Source: Talpa occidentalis
Lineage: Eukaryota; Chordata; Mammalia; Eulipotyphla; Talpidae
Assembly (NCBI RefSeq): GCF_014898055.3
Contig: NW_026555331.1
Location: 101,206,684-101,270,683 of the forward strand
DNA length: 64,000 bases
Reading direction: 5' to 3'
Shown here: positions 59,935 through 64,000 of the stretch, piece by piece
Numbering within the stretch: position 1 is the first letter of the stretch
Layout: each line of letters opens with the position of its first letter
Position numbers and translations under genes: made by a program
Notes under the pieces: generated by a model
Told to the model about the DNA's origin: nothing
Seen by the model: the letters and a program-made list of their open reading frames with translations, nothing else
Databases searched by the model: none

Positions 59935-61010
59935 TTAGTCTAAAGAACACAGATCAATGTAACAGAAAGAGAACGCAAAAATAGATTGGCACGTATATGG
60001 TCAACTGATCTTTGGCAGAGGTGTAAGGGCAATTCAATAAAGAAATGATAGCATCTTCAACTAATGGTGTTGGAAAATTTGGATACCCATATACAAAAAA
60101 CCCCACCTCTGTTCCTGCTTCACATCTTACACAAAAACTAACTCAAAAAGAATTACAGATCTAAATGTAAGGCCTAATACATCAAAACTTCTACAACATA
60201 AAATAGGGGAAAACTTGTGTGAATTGGGCTAGCCATAGATTGCTTAGCTATAACACAGAGGTATAATCCATAGAAGACTGATAAATTTAACTTCTTCAAA
60301 ATTAAGAACTTTGCTATTTGAAGTATTTTTTTAAGAGACTAAAAAGACAAGTTACAAACTGGGAGAAAATATTTGCAAATCTGAAGATGTTGTATCCAAA
60401 GTGTTTAAAGAACTATCAAAACTCAGTAAGAAAACAAATCAGCTGAAAAAAAAAGGAAAAAGTTTGAACAGACCCTGCACCCAAGATCTATGCATTGAAA
60501 ATAACATGAAAAGATGCTCAAAATTTTTAGTCACTAGAAATGCAAATTTAAACCACAAGGATATATACCATTATGCATAAAAGTCTAATCTTAAAAATAG
60601 TGACCACGTAAGGTGGTGGGAGAGAATATAGAACAACTGGAACTCCTAAACTGCTGGGGAGAATATAAAACAGTAAAACTGCCTTGTAAAAATAGTGTGT
60701 CAGTTTCTGAAAAAGTTAAACAAAAGTGTAAGACCCAATCATTCTACTCCCAGGTATTGAGATGAAAGCACAGGCCCATGTAAAGACTTACACATGATTA
60801 TTCAGAGCAGCTTTATTTGAAACACCCCCAAATGGAAACAAGCCAAATGTCTGTCATACGATAAATTATATTCATGCAATAAAATAGCATTCGACAATAA
60901 AAAAAACGTAGTGTCTATACTCGACAAAACTGAATTAAATAATTATGCTGAAGGAAAGGAGAGTCAGAAATGTACATACTGTATGATTCCCTTAATATCA
61001 AATTCTAGAA
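59935..61010 (+). mobile_element. Old L1 ORF2 end, sense, degenerate
   Basis: ACACAGATCAATGTAACAGA, GGTCAACTGATCTTTGGCAG, AATGGTGTTGGAAAATTTGG and TACTGTATGATTCCCTTAAT are L1 ORF2-to-3' landmarks in order; many frameshifts. Confidence 0.85.
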
Positions 61011-61333
61011 ACGAATGTATGGTGCTAGAAAGCAGAATCTGTCATGTGCAGTAATAGTATTATAATGCTTATTTTATTTGGGGAAGCTCTTACAGTTCTG
61101 AAAAAGCTTCTACCCAAGAGTTTAGATAATAACGTTGGGCTGAGAATCGCTTGTAGAACTATTGACCTGAAAACCGCATTTTCATTTACCAAAATTTTTC
61201 CTTTCCATCTTGTAAAAAAGAATGTTGGGCTGCTTCTACTTTGGTTGTTTTAAGATTCAAATCAGTGTGAGCAAGTCAGGAAAGACGAGGCAATCCATGC
61301 CACAACCTCACATCATTGTTGGAAGTCCCGTTT

Positions 61334-61380
61334 TAAAACAAAACAAAACAAAGCAAAGCTAAAACAAAACAAAACAAAAT
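61334..61380. repeat. (AAAAC)n simple repeat upstream of STK31
   Basis: Interrupted AAAAC units ending about 50 bases before the GC-rich promoter. Confidence 0.9.
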
Positions 61381-61429
61381 TGGCAATTGGCTGTCAGGTG
61401 CAGGTTGGGGGGCGGGGTGGTGGACATCC

Positions 61430-61744
61430 CTACCCATAAACCCCCGCACACGCCTGCGCCTCCCGGTGCACTGCTCTCAGTGCGGGGGCCCAGCTCTGAG
61501 CGCCCGCGCTAGGCCCTAGGCCTCGGCGGCCTAGTGAGCCGGGCAGCAACTCCCGCCTCACCCGGACGATGCTGCAGCGCAGGGCGCGCAAGCGCAGTGT
61601 GAAGCTCCAGCGGCCCAGGCGCGTGAGGTAGGTCTCCACAGCGTGCGCCGCGGGCGGAGGGCGGGCGGCGTCGCGGGCGAGCGGCAGGCCCAGCATGTGG
61701 GGCCAGGAGCACTGTTTTAGAGCTTCTGTGACAGAAAGTGTGAG
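61430..61744 (+). promoter_or_regulatory. STK31: STK31 CpG-rich promoter
   Basis: A short island of high GC and CpG from about 61430 to 61700, directly upstream of the STK31 start codon and following an (AAAAC)n run. No TATA box is evident. A 165-codon antisense open frame here is a compositional by-product. Confidence 0.7.
61695..61744 (+). CDS. STK31: STK31 coding exon 1
   Basis: Codons 1-16 plus two bases, ending at donor GTCAGT (61745). Reading on into the intron would give an unrelated tail. Confidence 0.9.
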
Positions 61745-64000
61745 GTCAGTAGCAGCCCTTCTGATTAGGTGCTTTGACGGCCCACTGGACGACCATTTTG
61801 TCGGCTCCTGCTTGCGGTTTAGTTTCCAAAGGTGGATTGAGGCCCGTTTCCTGGCCTGCTTTCGCTTTCGAGCCGCCTGCCGGTTTCTAAGGGTGATAGA
61901 CACCCCGATTTCTGGATGTGGAGCCAAGAGGTGAAACCGTCCTCCGGATAGCTTGGGTTGGGACTAGTATTCTTGGCGAGGGTGGGTCACGCTGGCTGTT
62001 AGGGGGTGGAATTCTCTCTCCCTGCAACTTTGGTGCCCCTTAAAGCTTGAAAGTCCCTCATAAAATCTGGATTCTTTTCATAAACTCTTCATGAATGGGA
62101 AGGTTTGGAACTGCCATTTGGTTATTTAGGGTGCAGAAAAGTGAGTGCAGCTTCAATTTCTTGGTAAACATCGGGGGGAAAGTCATTTTGACGCCCTGTA
62201 TAATAGGATTTTAAAAGCAACGATTCTAGAAGTAGCTTCTTAGAATGTGTGGAGGGGTTCCCAAAGCGAACATTTTCATTTTTAAGAAATAAATCAGTTT
62301 CTTCCAGAGAAATAGGGCCTCCCTGTACATTCCCATTTGATTGTACACGTTTTTGCTCAATTAAAAACTTGGAGATTGTATTGGAGGAAGTATCCTTTTT
62401 TTGAAGATGTTTTAAAGCTACTTCAGTGTATTTGGAAAAAGTTTGTAAGCTAAGAAATCAAGAGTAATGTTAGAAAAATTTCTGACCTCTTTTGCCCTGT
62501 GACAGTGAGATTAAAAACTTTTTCTGTGGTTAAGAGAGCATTTGAAACTTTGGCATAGTGATGTTCTTTGATAACTTGCGAAGTTATTAAAACACAAAAT
62601 TTCCGTTTCCTTCAAATAGGGAAGACTAAAGTCTAAAATATTAAATTGTGGTATTTAAAAGCTGTGAACTTTTCAATAAAATTACCATTCTGAAGCATTT
62701 ACTCTATAATTGTAGTGCTCTTTTTTGTTTCAATTGTGGAAGTCCATGTTTTGGGAAGACATCAGTTATTTTAAAAATATTAATTTTGTTTCAAAGTATT
62801 TATGTAATGTTCAAAGTGTGCACGAATTACTCACTGCAGTTTAAATCTTTAAAAGTTTGGCCAAAGAGATAATTTCAAAGTCAGACACTGTATATGATAG
62901 AATTGCAAACAATGGTATATGTAAAACAGAATTATTGAAAATATTTTTGAGGTCATTTTTAGTATAGAGTTTGGTTTTTGTTAACTATATTTAGGACAAA
63001 CATACTTGTAGAAATTTGAATATTATGCAAATAGTGTATTCTTTATTCACTGTTACTCAACAGATTATTAGAGTCCTAATTCAAGATATCAAATTGTTTT
63101 AGTTTTTCAGGAATTGTCCAAATGGATGAAGATACACAGTACAATACAGGTACTTACATTAAAATTGACTTTTGAATGTAGGACGTAGAGGATCTTGATT
63201 AACTTCTAATTTTTTTTTTTTTTTTTTTGCATTGTGATTTGGTTTTAGTTGAAGATGTGGTTGGAAGTCATGTAGAAGATGCAGTAACATTTTGGGCCCA
63301 GGTAAATGGCAACCTGGTTAATTTACTTTCCCCTCCTACCTTTTTCTCCATTAAAATAGGTTTTCCCCAACAACCAAGCACAAAAACTGTGGGATAATTT
63401 ATAGCCTTGTCATTTCAGTGCCTAATTTATTACTGAGCATTATTTAACATAAGGATTATTAGAAGACAAATGGTGATAACTATTATTTTACCCGATTTAA
63501 GAGTTGTAGGCTTATAATGTATGGTGTTACAATAAAAGAAGAGAAACAAGTTTGTAACTATGGTTTCAGAATTACCAACAGCAGTAGACTGCACGAAATT
63601 ACTGAAGTTTCTCAGAGACTCTTGTGTTTGTGAAGTTATAGCCCCACCTAGGGGTCTTTCATGCTAGTGGTTCCTGAAAGATGTTAAGTTTTTAAATTTT
63701 TTTTTCTAATGGCATGAGTTTTGAAACGAAACTTTCACTGGTAAAATTGGAAGCATTAATAGGTCATTTTTTTTATTGGCAGGATTAAATCTAGATAAAT
63801 TTACTGAGTTTTAAATACAGAACAAACTACCTAAGTATTTATCTTCCAGAATTTAAGAAGGTTAATCCCTCTAACACATACAGTTATATATACAACTACT
63901 AAATCACTCTCATATGATATGGAAGAGAAGGAATAACATTTCTTTACACTTCCTGTAGCCCGGGAAATCCTTTTTGTGGGGGGTGGAGTGAATTGGTAAT
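61695..64000 (+). CDS. STK31: STK31, first three coding exons (continues past the edge)
   Basis: Join 61695-61744, 63103-63149, 63249-63301 gives 50 codons matching the N-terminus of serine/threonine kinase 31: MWGQEHCFRASVTESVSFSG, IVQMDEDTQYNT, then VEDVVGSHVEDAVTFWAQ. The last segment leads into the Tudor domain; the family then has coiled coil and a C-terminal kinase-like domain, which lie outside. STK31 is a germ-cell protein linked to Tudor/PIWI complexes in testis. The ATG has A at -3, and phases agree across all three exons. A second in-frame ATG in exon 2 (63122) could serve a transcript lacking exon 1. Confidence 0.95.
61745..63102 (+). other. STK31 intron 1
   Basis: No repeat or further exon recognised. 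The first 250 bases continue the GC-rich promoter flank. Confidence 0.6.
63103..63149 (+). CDS. STK31: STK31 coding exon 2
   Basis: Follows AATTGTTTTAG; 47 bases encoding SFSGIVQMDEDTQYNT. Donor GTACTT. Confidence 0.93.
63249..63301 (+). CDS. STK31: STK31 coding exon 3
   Basis: Follows a T-rich tract and GGTTTTAG; 53 bases encoding VEDVVGSHVEDAVTFWAQ, the lead-in to the Tudor domain. Donor GTAAAT. Confidence 0.94.
63302..64000 (+). other. STK31 intron 3 (cut by the window edge)
   Basis: AT-rich, no exon or repeat recognised. The next STK31 exon must lie beyond the window. Confidence 0.6.

Noticed and set aside
61430..61927. 165-codon antisense open frame at the STK31 promoter
   Set aside because: Same compositional effect in GC-rich DNA; no recognisable protein.
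62318..62330. GGGCCTCCCTG as a SINE start in STK31 intron 1
   Set aside because: Only 11 bases match and the following sequence does not continue as SINE.
1..64000. CRISPR arrays, operons, phage or bacterial mobile systems
   Set aside because: The repeats are dispersed retrotransposons rather than regularly spaced units, and all real coding sequence is spliced mammalian genes.

Overview
This window is ordinary chromosomal DNA of a placental mammal. Genes are split into short exons with GT/AG borders. The rest is dense with retrotransposons: about 34 copies of one tRNA-derived SINE, L1 pieces of several ages, MIR/L2 relics, LTRs and two processed pseudogenes. The dominant SINE has a tRNA-like head (A box TGGCGCAGYGG, B box GGTTCGATCCC) and an A-rich (AAAT)n tail. 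It is not Alu, B1, Bov-tA, CHR, PRE-1 or the common bat Ves type. It best fits my memory of the Rhin-type SINE of horseshoe and leaf-nosed bats, so a rhinolophoid bat is my best guess, held loosely.

Three protein-coding genes are on the plus strand, in the order seen in human 7p15.3. CCDC126 has coding exons at 12245-12473 and 22022-22206. FAM221A is complete, with seven coding exons between 37642 and 57135 and 298 codons. STK31 has its first three coding exons from 61695 and continues past the right edge. FAM221A and STK31 start in CpG-rich promoters. CCDC126's promoter was not found and probably lies at or beyond the left edge.

Layout: 1-12.1 kb is upstream or 5' intronic DNA of CCDC126 with SINEs, a 155-bp duplicated block and old L1/L2/MIR. 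12.1-23.8 kb is CCDC126; its coding intron holds an old L1 broken by a C6orf136 retrocopy. 23.8-37.3 kb is intergenic: two LTR-like blocks (one followed by a tRNA-Glu-like sequence), a SINE/L1 chimera, a young 5'-truncated L1 with perfect target-site duplications, and an NSA2 retrocopy. 37.3-57.6 kb is FAM221A. 57.6-61.4 kb holds a SINE, a pair of LTR-like repeats, a possible ERV-L-type remnant and an old L1. 61.4-64 kb is the start of STK31.

The three genes do not form a pathway: a Golgi-type membrane stem protein, an uncharacterised Cys-rich protein and a germ-cell Tudor/kinase-like protein. I found no operon, CRISPR array or convincing unknown gene. The notable signals are retrotransposition events (template-switch chimera, a SINE lineage with an extra 3' tail, a tail-less SINE insertion), the CCDC126/MGAT5 relationship, and an in-frame alternative splice acceptor in FAM221A.
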